Shown: positions 17,881-25,952, numbered from the stretch's first letter. The stretch: DNA of 64,000 bases from Saccharopolyspora soli (GCF_022678645.1 NZ_JALBWV010000020.1:62001-126000); one strand, 5' to 3'. Notes: generated from the sequence alone by a model not told the origin. Made by a program: numbers and translations.

Positions 17881-18345
17881 GCCAGCCGTTTCATCGACGA
17901 GCCGGGGGCTGCCCGGGCGCGGTGCGACGACCGGCGCGGACGGCCGCTCCAGCGGATCGGCGGGCGAATCCTCGCCGTAGACCTGCTCGGTCACCAGGCG
18001 CCCGTGCAACTCGTCGGTGCGATGCGCACCCAACACCGCCAGCAGCAGGTCGAACCGGCTGTCCGTGAGCGCCACCGCGACGTAGCCGAACCCGGCGAGG
18101 CCGGTGAACACCAAGCCGGAGACCCACCACACGGATGCGCCTTCGACGAGGACCATCACCGCGATGGCGAGCACCAGACCGGATGCGAAGGCCGTCGCGC
18201 GTGCGATCGTCACCTGCCGGAGCAACGACCGGAACGCCGGGTACTGGTGGCACAGCTGCCGGATTATCTCGGCGCGCTCGCGCCGGTCCAGTTGAGCAAG
18301 CCGACTCAGGCCCGCGGTGACCGGCTTCGCCGCGCGGTTGGCCAT
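17857..18345 (-). CDS. Hypothetical membrane protein, two TM helices
   Basis: A 162-residue protein of no family I recognise. It has a basic N-terminal region with LDRRERAEIIRQLCHQYPAF, two adjacent hydrophobic helices (about 48-66 and 71-91) and a Pro/Ser-rich hydrophilic tail from about 125. ATG at 18345 follows ACAGGAGC. Its 3' end overlaps the DtxR-type gene on the other strand by 24 bp, so the two are convergent. Codon third positions stay G/C-rich throughout, supporting that it is coding. Confidence 0.65.
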   Translation of the reverse strand: MANRAAKPVTAGLSRLAQLDRRERAEIIRQLCHQYPAFRSLLRQVTIARATAFASGLVLAIAVMVLVEGASVWWVSGLVFTGLAGFGYVAVALTDSRFDLLLAVLGAHRTDELHGRLVTEQVYGEDSPADPLERPSAPVVAPRPGSPRLVDETAGSPVHADR

Positions 18346-18682
18346 GGCTGCTCCTGTAACCCTGGTGTTTGCGTCGATCGGGTCCCCTGGCGCGCGATTA
18401 AGCACACTGAGTGACCACTATTAGTCGATCACGAGGATGGTCCGGGAGCAAGGCGTCATTCGGGGGCGTTCGGATTGCGGAAAAGGCACCGATCCGTAAC
18501 GTCACCGAGCGGGCGCCGCGGGCTTGATCGGCCACGCGGGTTTTCCCGGCCGGGGGTCCGGTCACCCTGGGGTATCCGAGGTTCGGGACAAACCGGATGC
18601 CGGGACGGACCGAGGCGGCGTCTGGGGTTCCGCCAGGCGCTCAGTCTCGCGAACCAACCCACGCACTCGCCGAGGAGGAGCG
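18346..18682. other. Intergenic divergent promoter region
   Basis: 337 bp between divergent genes. It is more AT-rich near 18400-18430, suiting promoters, but no repeat, RNA or additional gene could be supported. Confidence 0.4.
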
Positions 18683-19447
18683 ATGGCCATCGCAGTTGGT
18701 GAACCTGCCTGGGTGGATCTGGCCACCCACGACGTCGCCGACGCCAGGGACTTCTACACCGGACTGCTCGGCTGGCACTGGATCCAGCGCCCGGATTACA
18801 ACATCGCGTTGAAGGAGCACAAGCCGGTCGCCGGACTGCTGTTGCCGGAGACCGACGCGCCGACCGCCTGGACCCTCTACCTGGAGTGCGGCTCGGCCCG
18901 CCGGGCGGTGGAACGCATCCGCGCGCTCGGCGGGAAAGTGCTGGTCCCGCCGACGGAAACACCCGCAGACGAGACGTTCCTGGTCGCCGAAGACCCCTCC
19001 GGCGCGATCATCGGCCTGTGGGAGGCACCGCCGAGCGGCACGTTCGGCCGCGACCACGCGGGGATGCTCTGCTGGGCCGAACTGCACACCCGCGACGGTT
19101 CGTCGGCCGATCCGTTCTACGCCGAACTGCTGGGCTACCGGCAGGAGCAGATCGGCGAGCCGGGAGACGGCTTCGACTACACGGTCTGGTACGTCGACGA
19201 CCTGCCGACCGTGGGCCGCTTCGAGACCAGCTCGGCGCTGCCCGAGGACGTGCCCGCGCACTGGCAGCTGTACTTCCAGGTCAACCCGGACCACGACACC
19301 GACACCGCAGCGGAGAAGGCGGTGCAACTGGGCGGAAAGGTGCTGCGCGAACCGTCGGACTCCCCGCACGGAAGGCTCGCGCTGCTCCAGGACGTCGTCG
19401 GAGCCACGTTCTTCATCATCGACACCGCCCAGCGCACCGGGGAATGA
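18683..19447 (+). CDS. Two-domain VOC (glyoxalase/bleomycin-resistance fold) protein
   Basis: A 254-residue cytosolic protein made of two vicinal-oxygen-chelate modules, about residues 8-120 (VDLATHDVADARDFYTGLLGW) and 128-250 (ELHTRDGSSADPFYAELLGY). Each ends with a metal-ligand-like strand (GLWE near 110; IID near 245). Actinomycetes carry many such paired VOC proteins with unknown substrates; some act as hydroxylase-like or resistance proteins. ATG at 18683 has an excellent GAGGAGGAG site. It is followed 45 bp later by an Rrf2 gene on the same strand. Confidence 0.85.
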   Translation: MAIAVGEPAWVDLATHDVADARDFYTGLLGWHWIQRPDYNIALKEHKPVAGLLLPETDAPTAWTLYLECGSARRAVERIRALGGKVLVPPTETPADETFLVAEDPSGAIIGLWEAPPSGTFGRDHAGMLCWAELHTRDGSSADPFYAELLGYRQEQIGEPGDGFDYTVWYVDDLPTVGRFETSSALPEDVPAHWQLYFQVNPDHDTDTAAEKAVQLGGKVLREPSDSPHGRLALLQDVVGATFFIIDTAQRTGE

Positions 19448-19492
19448 GGCTCGCGGTTCCGCGGCTAAACCTGGACGGCTAGTATCCAGATC

Positions 19493-19960
19493 ATGCGGAT
19501 GGGCGAAGGTGTCGAGTGGGGCTTGCACTGCTGCCTCGCGTTGGCGTGGCTGGACGAACCCGTGCCGACGGCACGCCTCGCCGCCCAGTTCGACCTGCCC
19601 CCGGCATACCTGAACAAGCGCCTGCAAGCACTGGTCAAGGCCGAGATCCTCACTTCCACGCCGGGGGTTCGCGGCGGTTTCCGGCTGGCCCGGCCGCCGG
19701 AGAAGATCACGCTGATGGACGTCGTCGCCGCGCTCGAAGGTCCCGAGGACGCGTTCCGCTGCGCCGAGATCCGCCAGCGCGGCGCCGGGGCTGACGCACC
19801 GACCAGCGAGTTCCGCAAGCGCTGCGGTGTCGATGTCGCCATGCGCAAGGCCGAGTTGGCCTGGCGCCGCGAACTGGCGGCGCAGACGATCGCCGACCTT
19901 ATGGCGGCGGCGCCGCGCCGCGCCGCAGACCGAGTACGGCGCTGGCACTCGGTCGGCTGA
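19493..19960 (+). CDS. Rrf2 family transcriptional regulator
   Basis: A 155-residue winged-helix protein of the Rrf2 family (PTARLAAQFDLPPAYLNKRLQALVKAEILTS... then GVRGGFRLARPPEKITLMDVV). The canonical Rrf2 three-cysteine Fe-S cluster motif is reduced: only a Cys in AFRCAEI and one in RKRCG are in the expected area, so it may sense something other than iron or redox state. ATG at 19493 is followed by a second ATG two codons later. The MFS gene 48 bp downstream on the same strand is its probable target. Confidence 0.85.
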   Translation: MRMGEGVEWGLHCCLALAWLDEPVPTARLAAQFDLPPAYLNKRLQALVKAEILTSTPGVRGGFRLARPPEKITLMDVVAALEGPEDAFRCAEIRQRGAGADAPTSEFRKRCGVDVAMRKAELAWRRELAAQTIADLMAAAPRRAADRVRRWHSVG

Positions 19961-20008
19961 TCTCGACAACACCCTGCTGACCAGGGTCGACCTGTCTGGA
20001 GAATCTGG

Positions 20009-21178
20009 ATGTCTGATGTCCTGATTTCAACCCGCCACCGCGGCCTGGCGGCCACCCTGGTGCTGGCGCTGGGCACCTTCGCGGTCGGCACAGACGCGTT
20101 CGTCGTCGCCGGATTCCTGCCATCGATGGCCGAATCCCTGCACACGACCACAGCCGCCGCCGGACAGTCGGTGACGGTCTTCGCGGTGGCCTACGCGGTC
20201 CTCGCCCCGGTCCTGGCGACCGCGACCGCCCGCGTCCCGCGCCGGACCCTGCTGGTCGCCGCGCTCGCGGTGCTGGGCATCGCCAACATCGGCTCGGCCA
20301 TCGCCCCGAACCTGGCAGTGCTGATCGCCAGCCGGGTGCTCGCTGCGGCCGGTGCCGCCGTGTACACGCCGGGCGCGGGAGCGGTCAGCGCGGCACTGGT
20401 GCCACCGGAGCTCCGCGGGCGGGCGCTGTCCGTGGTCGTCGGCGGACTCACGATCGCCACCGCACTGGGAGTGCCGCTCGGGGATGTGGCCGGTGCATGG
20501 CTCGGCTGGCGCGCAGCCCTCGGCCTGGTTGCTGCACTGTGCCTGCTCGTCGGCCTCGGTGTGTACCTGATCATGCCCGCCTTGCCGGGCGGAGCTCGCG
20601 TGCCACTGCGCAACCGGCTCGCCCTGCTGCGCCGGCGCAGCGTGCTGGCGGTGCTACCGCTGACCGTGCTCGGCATGGGCGCGAGTTACACGATCTACGC
20701 CTTCAGCGTCCCGGCGCTGAAAGCCGTCGGCGTCGCGGAGAACGCGACGACGCTGATGCTGTTCCTGTACGGACTCGGTGCGGTGGTGGGCAATTTCCTG
20801 TCCGGCTACACAACGGACCGCTGGGGGCCGACCCGAATCCTCGCGGTCGGCTACCTGAGCATGGCGCTAGCGCTGGCGCTGCTCGGCTGGTTCGCCTGGA
20901 CCGGCTCGACGGCGCAGCCGGTGGTGGCGTTCCTGGTGCTGGTCTGGGGCGCGAGCACCTGGACCCAAACGCCGCCGCAGCAAACCCGACTCATAGACGC
21001 GGCACCGAGCGAAGCATCAGTCGTGGTGTCCCTGAACGCCTCGGCGATCTACCTCGGCATAGGAACCGGAACCCTCCTCGGCGGCCTCCTGATAACAACG
21101 AGCCCAACCCTCGTCTACGCGGCAGCAACCACCATCGCCACCCTCGCCGCGGGCTACCTGTTCGCCACGCGGGGATGA
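20009..21178 (+). CDS. MFS transporter (AraJ/chloramphenicol-efflux-like)
   Basis: A 389-residue, about 12-helix MFS exporter of the DHA1 type. The start VLALGTFAVGTDAFVVAGFLP and the GLTIATALGVPLGDVAGAWLGWR segment (motif C, antiporter signature) match AraJ/CmlR-like drug:H+ antiporters, which export sugars, chloramphenicol or similar small compounds. ATG at 20009 has GGAGA upstream. Likely co-regulated with the preceding Rrf2 gene. Substrate unknown. Confidence 0.85.
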   Translation: MSDVLISTRHRGLAATLVLALGTFAVGTDAFVVAGFLPSMAESLHTTTAAAGQSVTVFAVAYAVLAPVLATATARVPRRTLLVAALAVLGIANIGSAIAPNLAVLIASRVLAAAGAAVYTPGAGAVSAALVPPELRGRALSVVVGGLTIATALGVPLGDVAGAWLGWRAALGLVAALCLLVGLGVYLIMPALPGGARVPLRNRLALLRRRSVLAVLPLTVLGMGASYTIYAFSVPALKAVGVAENATTLMLFLYGLGAVVGNFLSGYTTDRWGPTRILAVGYLSMALALALLGWFAWTGSTAQPVVAFLVLVWGASTWTQTPPQQTRLIDAAPSEASVVVSLNASAIYLGIGTGTLLGGLLITTSPTLVYAAATTIATLAAGYLFATRG

Positions 21179-21194
21179 TCGGGGCCTCCGCTGA

Positions 21195-21723
21195 TCACCT
21201 GAATGTGCGGGCGGCCCGCGCCAATATCGCCCGCGCTTCATCGCCTTCGGCGGCAACGCTCCACAACCGATCGGTCAACTTCCGGTAGATGCCGACCTGA
21301 TCAGGATCTGTGATGCGGAGTTCTGCGGTGATGTTCTCGACCAGCACTTGATCATCGAGGATCCAGTACCCCCGCAACACGACGTGCGGGACTTGATGGG
21401 GACATGGGCAACAGGCCGATGCGGACGTTGGGCAGCCCAATCGCCATCCCCAACCGATCGGCCTGCGCCGCCATGACTTCACGAGGTGCGACCGGATGCA
21501 GCAACGCGGCCTCGGAGATCAGGATGTCGATCTCTTTGTCCGGGCTGTAAAGCACTTCCTGCCGCCGAAGCCGCTCCCGAACCGCCTCATCCAAATCCCG
21601 CGGAACATCGAACAGATCCGCTTGACTCGCGAACGTGGCACGAGCGTAGTCAGCTGTCTGCAACAGGCCGGGAACCACGGCCAGACTCACACCGCGAATC
21701 GCGGTGGCCTGTTGTTCCAAACC
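21195..21723 (-). pseudogene. Truncated, frameshifted Scr1/DUF5753 (XRE-type) regulator
   Basis: The DUF5753 domain (now called Scr1-family antitoxin-like regulator) is split over two frames. The upstream part runs from GLEQQATAIRG through VVPGLLQTADYARA to VRIGLLPMS; it continues in another frame as QVPHVVLRGYWILDD to the stop at 21195. The shift sits at a CCCC run on the minus strand (21398-21401), consistent with loss of one base. The N-terminal helix-turn-helix of about 150 residues is absent: homology stops near 21723, where a plus-strand fragment begins. Even if the frameshift were a sequencing error, the protein would lack DNA-binding capacity. Confidence 0.75.
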
Positions 21724-21747
21724 GCCGATGTGCGCCTGTTTGGCACC

Positions 21748-21948
21748 GTGCCCGCTGCGAAGCTGGCTCCCGTCGGCCGACGATTGAGCGACGCGGCGCA
21801 ACTGGCCATCGTCCTGCGCCAGGCGCAATGGGACATCGACAACCTGGCCTTCGAACTGCCGACCGACCAGGCCGGTACAGCGGAATGTCGCAAACTGGCC
21901 GATGAACTCACCGAACTCGCCACCCTGCTGCGCCGCTACCCCGGTTGA
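21748..21948 (+). CDS. Small hypothetical protein, possibly 5'-truncated
   Basis: 66 codons from GTG 21748. The C-terminal 53 residues (LSDAAQLAIVLRQAQWDIDNL ... LADELTELATLLRR) look like a real helical protein: heptad-like Leu/Ala spacing, acidic patches, good actinobacterial codon use. Such short helical proteins are often encoded beside regulators in this group; function unknown. There is no ribosome-binding site at the GTG, and its left end adjoins the broken edge of the Scr1-like pseudogene, so the 5' part may have been lost by rearrangement. It ends 3 bp before the convergent CGNR gene's stop. Confidence 0.4.
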   Translation: MPAAKLAPVGRRLSDAAQLAIVLRQAQWDIDNLAFELPTDQAGTAECRKLADELTELATLLRRYPG

Positions 21949-21951
21949 CCA

Positions 21952-22467
21952 TCAGCGGTGCTTTGCCCTGTGGCGGGCCACCGCGTCGTTGTTCGCGCAG
22001 CGCAATGAGCAGTACGTTCTCCGGCCGTTTCGGGACGTGTCCACGAACGCTCGGTCGCATGCTTCGCGCGCGCATCGGCCGAGGCGGTCGGCTCCCGCGA
22101 AGCAGACCACGTAGGCGAGTCCGGCCGCTGTGATCGCTCGAATGCGCGCCGCCGCGTCCGCGTCCGGCGAACTGTAGTGCAGGTGTGGATGGCCGTCGTG
22201 CAACGAGATGTACGGCTGGCTCGCGGCATCGGCGAGCATTCGGTTGATCACTTCGCACCGCTGTCGCAGATCTCGCCGGTCGAAGCAGTCGGCCAGCCTC
22301 TCGCACCAGCGTGTCAACTCTTCGACGTGCTCGGGCGCCAACGAGGATTCCGCCACGCCGTGGGCCGACAGGATCGACTCCACCTGCGCGGACGTGAGCG
22401 GCCCGGTCGCATTGACGAGATCCGCCGCCAGGCGGGCCGCTTCGCCGCCGTAGTCGTTGAACCGCAC
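21952..22467 (-). CDS. CGNR zinc-finger / ABATE-domain regulator
   Basis: A 171-residue protein with the N-terminal ABATE (stress-induced regulator) domain (MRFNDYGGEAARLAADLVN onward) and a C-terminal CGNR zinc finger: RCAREACDRAFVDTSRNGRRTYCS then RCANNDAVARHR. The Cys pairs at about 132/137 and 152/156 would hold one zinc, and the Arg-rich end would bind nucleic acid. These proteins are presumed transcription regulators. GTG at 22467 follows GGGAGGTGACGAG. It lies 24 bp after a 55-residue gene on the same strand, so the two form an operon. Confidence 0.85.
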   Translation of the reverse strand: MRFNDYGGEAARLAADLVNATGPLTSAQVESILSAHGVAESSLAPEHVEELTRWCERLADCFDRRDLRQRCEVINRMLADAASQPYISLHDGHPHLHYSSPDADAAARIRAITAAGLAYVVCFAGADRLGRCAREACDRAFVDTSRNGRRTYCSLRCANNDAVARHRAKHR

Positions 22468-22491
22468 CTCGTCACCTCCCAGGCGATCCGG

Positions 22492-22659
22492 TCACAGGAC
22501 CCTCAGCTCGCGACCGTCGAGGAAGATGCCGATACGTCCGCAGCCGCACCTCCGGTAGGTGACCTCGCCCTGAGACGTCCAGTGCCGAGACAGCACCTGC
22601 CACCTCGCCCGGTCCGCCGGACATTTCCGAGATCCCTCGTTCGCACGGGTAGCAGGCAT
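22492..22659 (-). CDS. Very small Cys/Arg-rich protein upstream of CGNR gene
   Basis: A 55-residue ORF (ATG 22659, TGA at 22492-22494). The central RWQVLSRHWTSQGEVTYRRC and CGCGRIGIFLDGREL stretches contain a C-x-C pair plus a more N-terminal Cys, which suggests a small zinc- or metal-binding fold. I recall similar tiny proteins in other actinomycetes but no function. GC-rich third positions and close spacing to the CGNR gene support it; the ribosome-binding site is weak. Confidence 0.55.
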   Translation of the reverse strand: MPATRANEGSRKCPADRARWQVLSRHWTSQGEVTYRRCGCGRIGIFLDGRELRVL

Positions 22660-22759
22660 GGCTACAGCCTGGTGTCAGGGGCTAATGCACTTCAACCATT
22701 ACATCGACACGACCCAGGCGGCCGAGGTGCCGTTCGCACCGAGTTCGAGCAGGTGCCGT

Positions 22760-23296
22760 TTACCCGGCGGTCGAGTCGGCCGTGGCACTGATCGGCGTCA
22801 GCATCCGGTGGGGGTTCTCAAGGGCGCGGGCGACGCGGTCGCTGCGGCGCATCGCGTTTGCGCCAGGGCCGAGGCTGACGACGAGGTCGTCGGGGCCCGG
22901 CGTCTTGCCGCACGCGCGGCATCGCCCGGAGTCGTCGACGTCGGTGTCGCATGCCGCGTGGCTGAAGATCCGGGAGGGGTGCGGTCCGCTCGTGTAGCGC
23001 TCGCCCCATTTGGACAGCGAGAAGATCGTGGGCCACAGCGCCAGGCCAGCCTCGGTGAGCAGGTACTCCGGATGCCCACCCGAGTCCTCCCTGGTCAGCA
23101 CACCGGCTCCGACGAGGGTATCGAGCCGATCGGTGAGCACGGCTCGGGAAATGTCGAGGTGCTCGCGCAGGTCCGTGAAGCGGCGCACCCCGTAGAAGCA
23201 GTCGCGCAGGATCAGCAGGGTCCAGCGCTCTCCGACCACTTCGAGCGCGCGGGCGAGGAAACAGCCCTGCTGGTCATATCCGGTTCCCAGTGCCAC
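22760..23296 (-). CDS. HxlR family transcriptional regulator
   Basis: A 178-residue winged-helix regulator of the HxlR type: GCFLARALEVVGERWTLLIL at residues 11-30, then LREHLDISRAVLTDRL and the wing region with EYLLTEAGLAL. A C-terminal extension (CDTDVDDSGRCRACG) carries three cysteines in a zinc-ribbon-like pattern, common in longer HxlR proteins. It probably represses the divergent MFS gene and itself: two matching palindromes lie in the short intergenic space. GTG at 23296 gives the family N-terminus; an in-frame upstream GTG inside the operator is less likely. Confidence 0.87.
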   Translation of the reverse strand: MALGTGYDQQGCFLARALEVVGERWTLLILRDCFYGVRRFTDLREHLDISRAVLTDRLDTLVGAGVLTREDSGGHPEYLLTEAGLALWPTIFSLSKWGERYTSGPHPSRIFSHAACDTDVDDSGRCRACGKTPGPDDLVVSLGPGANAMRRSDRVARALENPHRMLTPISATADSTAG

Positions 23297-23316
23297 GTCG
23301 CCATCGTACCGATGGC

Positions 23317-23368
23317 ATGGTCTGTTCACCAGACCATGCCTATGCAAGGATGGTCTGGTGAACAGACT
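23317..23368. promoter_or_regulatory. Double operator between hxlR and MFS genes
   Basis: Two nested symmetries: ATGGTCTG-n5-CAGACCAT at 23317-23337, and its near copy ATGGTCTG-n5-CAGACT at 23350-23368. Together they form a perfect 17-bp inverted repeat (23321-23337 with 23350-23366) around a 12-nt spacer. The second site overlaps the MFS start codon at 23358. Confidence 0.75.
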
Positions 23369-24761
23369 GAGTGTGGGCGAAACGACGAACCAGCGCGTCG
23401 AAGGTGCACGTGGGTCTTTTCCGGCGGCGCTTGCGCTGACGTCGCTGAGCACGTTCGCAGCCATGCTGGCCTACGCGGGTCCGTTGGGAAACGCAGCGAC
23501 GATCACCGCCGCGCTGAGCGCCGCATCGGGAGCCACCATGTGGATCCTGAGCTCGATGAGCACCGGCCTTGCGGTGAGCCTGCTGACTGCGGGCGCGCTG
23601 GCCGACCAGTCCGGTCGCCGAAGGGTTTTCGAACTCGGCGCGTGGGTGTTCGTGGCCGGTTCCGCGGTGTGCGCCACCGCGACCACGGCGGCGCAATTCG
23701 TCATCGGACGACTCGTCGAAGGTGTTGGTGCGGCCGGTGTTATCGCGACCGGGTTGGGACTCGTGGCCGCGGTGAACAGCGGCGCCGCAGCCCGGTCGGT
23801 TTCCGCCAGTTGGTGGGGCGCCAGCATGGGCCTGGGCATCGCGCTCGGCCCGCTGCTGACCGGTCTGTTCGACCTCGCGGACCTGTGGCGCGCACCGTAC
23901 TGGCTGCTCGCCGCGGCTGGGGCGAGCATCGCCATCGCCGCGCGATGGTGCTTCCCCGAGACGGCGGTGATTCCAGGCAGGCGTCTGGACCTGGTCGGCG
24001 CCGCGTTGATGACCGGCGGGCTGGGGCTGCTGCTCGTCGCGCTGATCGAAGCGCGCCAAGGTGGTCTCGCCCTGGCCCTGCTCTGCGCCGGTGTTGCAGT
24101 GGCCGCGTTGGTGGCTTTCGCGATCAGCCAACTCCGGAGCCGGTCGCCGATGGTAGAGCTGGCGCTGTTTCACCGAGGCGACTTCGTGGCCGCCACGGTG
24201 GCGGCGACGGTCACCGGTGCCGGTGTGATCGCGCTGATGTCGTTCGCCTGCACGTTCCTCGTCACCAGCATGGGGATGAGCACCTTCGGAGCTGGCGCCG
24301 CACTCGGGCTGTGGTCCGGCGCCAGCGCCGTCTCCGCCGTGCTCAGCCGTCGGCTGGCCGCGCGGCTGACCGGGACGGCGCAGCTGGCGATCGGCCTCGC
24401 AGCCACGGGCGCCGGCCTGTTGCTGCTTACCGGACTGGAGCCCGGTTCGACCATCGGACGGCTGCTGCCCGGCCTTCTCGTGGCAGGCGTCGCCACCGGC
24501 GTGCTCAACGCCGGTCTGGGACGGCAGGCGACTGCCACCGTCCCGCCTGACCGCGCCGCAGTGGGCGTCGGGATGAACAACACCACCCGCTACGTCGGCG
24601 CCTCGATCGGGGTCACCGTCGTCGGTGTCCTCGCCGCCGCCCCACGTGACGACATCGCCGCCCAGTTGTCCGGCTGGAATCACGTCGCCGTGCTCACCGG
24701 CATCATCTCCCTCGCCGGGGCCGCCGCCGTGCTGGCGCTGCACCGACGCCAGCGAAGATGA
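23358..24761 (+). CDS. MFS transporter, DHA2-type (14-helix) drug exporter
   Basis: A 467-residue MFS protein with roughly 14 hydrophobic segments, as in EmrB/QacA-like drug:H+ antiporters. Visible features include the loop GALADQSGRRRVFELGAWVF (motif A), GRLVEGVGAAGVIATGLGLV (motif B) and GASMGLGIALGPLLTGLFD (motif C). GTG at 23358 has AAGGA at a suitable distance and lies inside the second operator half. The divergent HxlR gene and double operator imply ligand-inducible efflux. Substrate unknown. Confidence 0.87.
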   Translation: MNRLSVGETTNQRVEGARGSFPAALALTSLSTFAAMLAYAGPLGNAATITAALSAASGATMWILSSMSTGLAVSLLTAGALADQSGRRRVFELGAWVFVAGSAVCATATTAAQFVIGRLVEGVGAAGVIATGLGLVAAVNSGAAARSVSASWWGASMGLGIALGPLLTGLFDLADLWRAPYWLLAAAGASIAIAARWCFPETAVIPGRRLDLVGAALMTGGLGLLLVALIEARQGGLALALLCAGVAVAALVAFAISQLRSRSPMVELALFHRGDFVAATVAATVTGAGVIALMSFACTFLVTSMGMSTFGAGAALGLWSGASAVSAVLSRRLAARLTGTAQLAIGLAATGAGLLLLTGLEPGSTIGRLLPGLLVAGVATGVLNAGLGRQATATVPPDRAAVGVGMNNTTRYVGASIGVTVVGVLAAAPRDDIAAQLSGWNHVAVLTGIISLAGAAAVLALHRRQRR

Positions 24762-24848
24762 AAGACACTCCACTGTAGACAAGGAACCGCAGGACATACC
24801 GGAGCGCGGGCATCGTGGCGAGCAACGAATTCCGCCGTAGGGTCAGGA

Positions 24849-25322
24849 CTAGCGGGAGAAGTCCGCGGTCAGCCAGCGGTCCGGTCGGATCTCGACGTAT
24901 TCCGGCCCGCCATTGCCGTTTCCACCGCTGAGTTCCCACTCGGCCCACTCGTCGACCGCGTCCGCGGGCAGGTACCGGCGGCCGATGCTGGCGAGTTCTT
25001 CCTTCGTCGGCGGTTCCTGCCTGACGACTGTCCCCTCAACGGTGACGTACTTGTACGGCACCTCCGGATGTTGCACCGAGAAGGACAGCTTGCCCGCTCG
25101 CCTGATGAGCCGTGATTTGCGCTTGCCCTGCCTGGTGACGACGGCGATGTTGCCGCCCGGCTGGTACGCGTACCAGGTGGGTAGCGTCGCTGGCGGGCGA
25201 TCGTCGTCGCTGATCACGCTCAACACGCCGACGCGGGGTTCCGCCAGGAACTGCTCGCGTTCCTCCTGGCTCAACTTTCGCGACCGACCCAAGTTCTCGT
25301 CCAACTGCCTCTCCTCGGACAT
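24849..25322 (-). CDS. Pyridoxamine 5'-phosphate oxidase-like (PPOX) flavin/F420 protein
   Basis: A 157-residue split-beta-barrel protein of the PPOX class, subgroup TIGR03618-like. Key stretches are FLAEPRVGVLSVISDDDRPPATLPTW (N-terminal strands), YAYQPGGNIAVVTRQGKRKSRLIRRAGKLSF (cofactor-binding basic patch) and YVTVEGTVV. Such dimers bind F420 or FMN and reduce varied small molecules. There is no clear way to tell which cofactor. It stands alone, convergent with the MFS gene, and no terminator is visible in the 87-bp gap. Confidence 0.82.
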   Translation of the reverse strand: MSEERQLDENLGRSRKLSQEEREQFLAEPRVGVLSVISDDDRPPATLPTWYAYQPGGNIAVVTRQGKRKSRLIRRAGKLSFSVQHPEVPYKYVTVEGTVVRQEPPTKEELASIGRRYLPADAVDEWAEWELSGGNGNGGPEYVEIRPDRWLTADFSR

Positions 25323-25424
25323 CCACCCTCCTGAAACTCCTGGCTGCTGATGACGATGTCCAACCGGTGCGCCGCGCCACTATTCCAGCCGCTCGTCGGG
25401 GAGTCCCACCTCATGGGACGAGGG

Positions 25425-25885
25425 TCATCGGCGCAGGCCGTTGAGCACGGCTCGGGCGACCGGAGTTGGGTGTTCCTCTTCGAGGTCGAGGGGCTGCCTG
25501 GCGTTACAGCGGGGGTTGCGCCATGAAGCGCGGCGTTCGTCGGCGATGCGGCTGAGCGGCGTGCACGAGGAAGGGGTGGCGAAGGTAGACGTCCCCGAGC
25601 GTGCCCGTCGCCAGCGACGTCCGAGAACAGGAAGAGCATCAGCAGCGCGCGTACCCGAGACCGGAGGTTGAGCCTGCCCTCCCCCTGCGGTCCGGCATAG
25701 CTGGCCTCGACGTGCCATCCGTCGTCGCCGGGCTCTCGGGGACTCGGGAAGCGGACCGGGAAGGAGCCGAGGCCGACGCGCGGCACCCAGCACCCCTCGC
25801 CGACCAGCTGATCGAACGCCTCATGCAACACGGGTGTGGTCGCGGCCGCCTGAAACGGCGGTGTGGCGAAGCCGCGCACGAGCAC
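25425..25885 (-). pseudogene. Decayed phytanoyl-CoA dioxygenase (PhyH) family gene
   Basis: Three pieces in different frames. Piece 1 (25885 to about 25616) reads FQAAATTPVLHEAFDQLVG, GWHVEASYAGP, LLMLFLFSDV, matching the first half of PhyH-like oxygenases. After a deletion, piece 2 (about 25600-25508) reads GDVYLRHPFLVHAAQPHRRR and ends in a stop. Piece 3 in a shifted frame reads RQPLDLEEEHPTPVARAVL to the stop at 25425. The N-terminus is missing, the iron-binding HxD is HVE, and the segment between the two iron-ligand regions is partly lost. Clearly non-functional. A hairpin (25909-25952) lies just beyond its truncated 5' end. Confidence 0.72.
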
Positions 25886-25908
25886 CTACGGTCCGAGCCG
25901 CTGCCGCG

Positions 25909-25952
25909 TCGTGAGTGGTTGTGGCCGCCATGACGGCGATTACCACTCACGA
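25909..25952. repeat. Long hairpin, dispersed family II, copy 2
   Basis: 11-bp outer arms TCGTGAGTGGT/ACCACTCACGA (25909-25919, 25942-25952) with an inner CGCC-n5-GGCG stem. The outer ends match those of 4610-4653. Confidence 0.65.

Noticed and set aside
22685-22725. Plus-strand peptide MHFNHYIDTTQAA resembling a CGNR/ABATE N-terminus
   Set aside because: Only about 12 residues match and it runs directly into unrelated sequence before the HxlR gene; too short to call a remnant.
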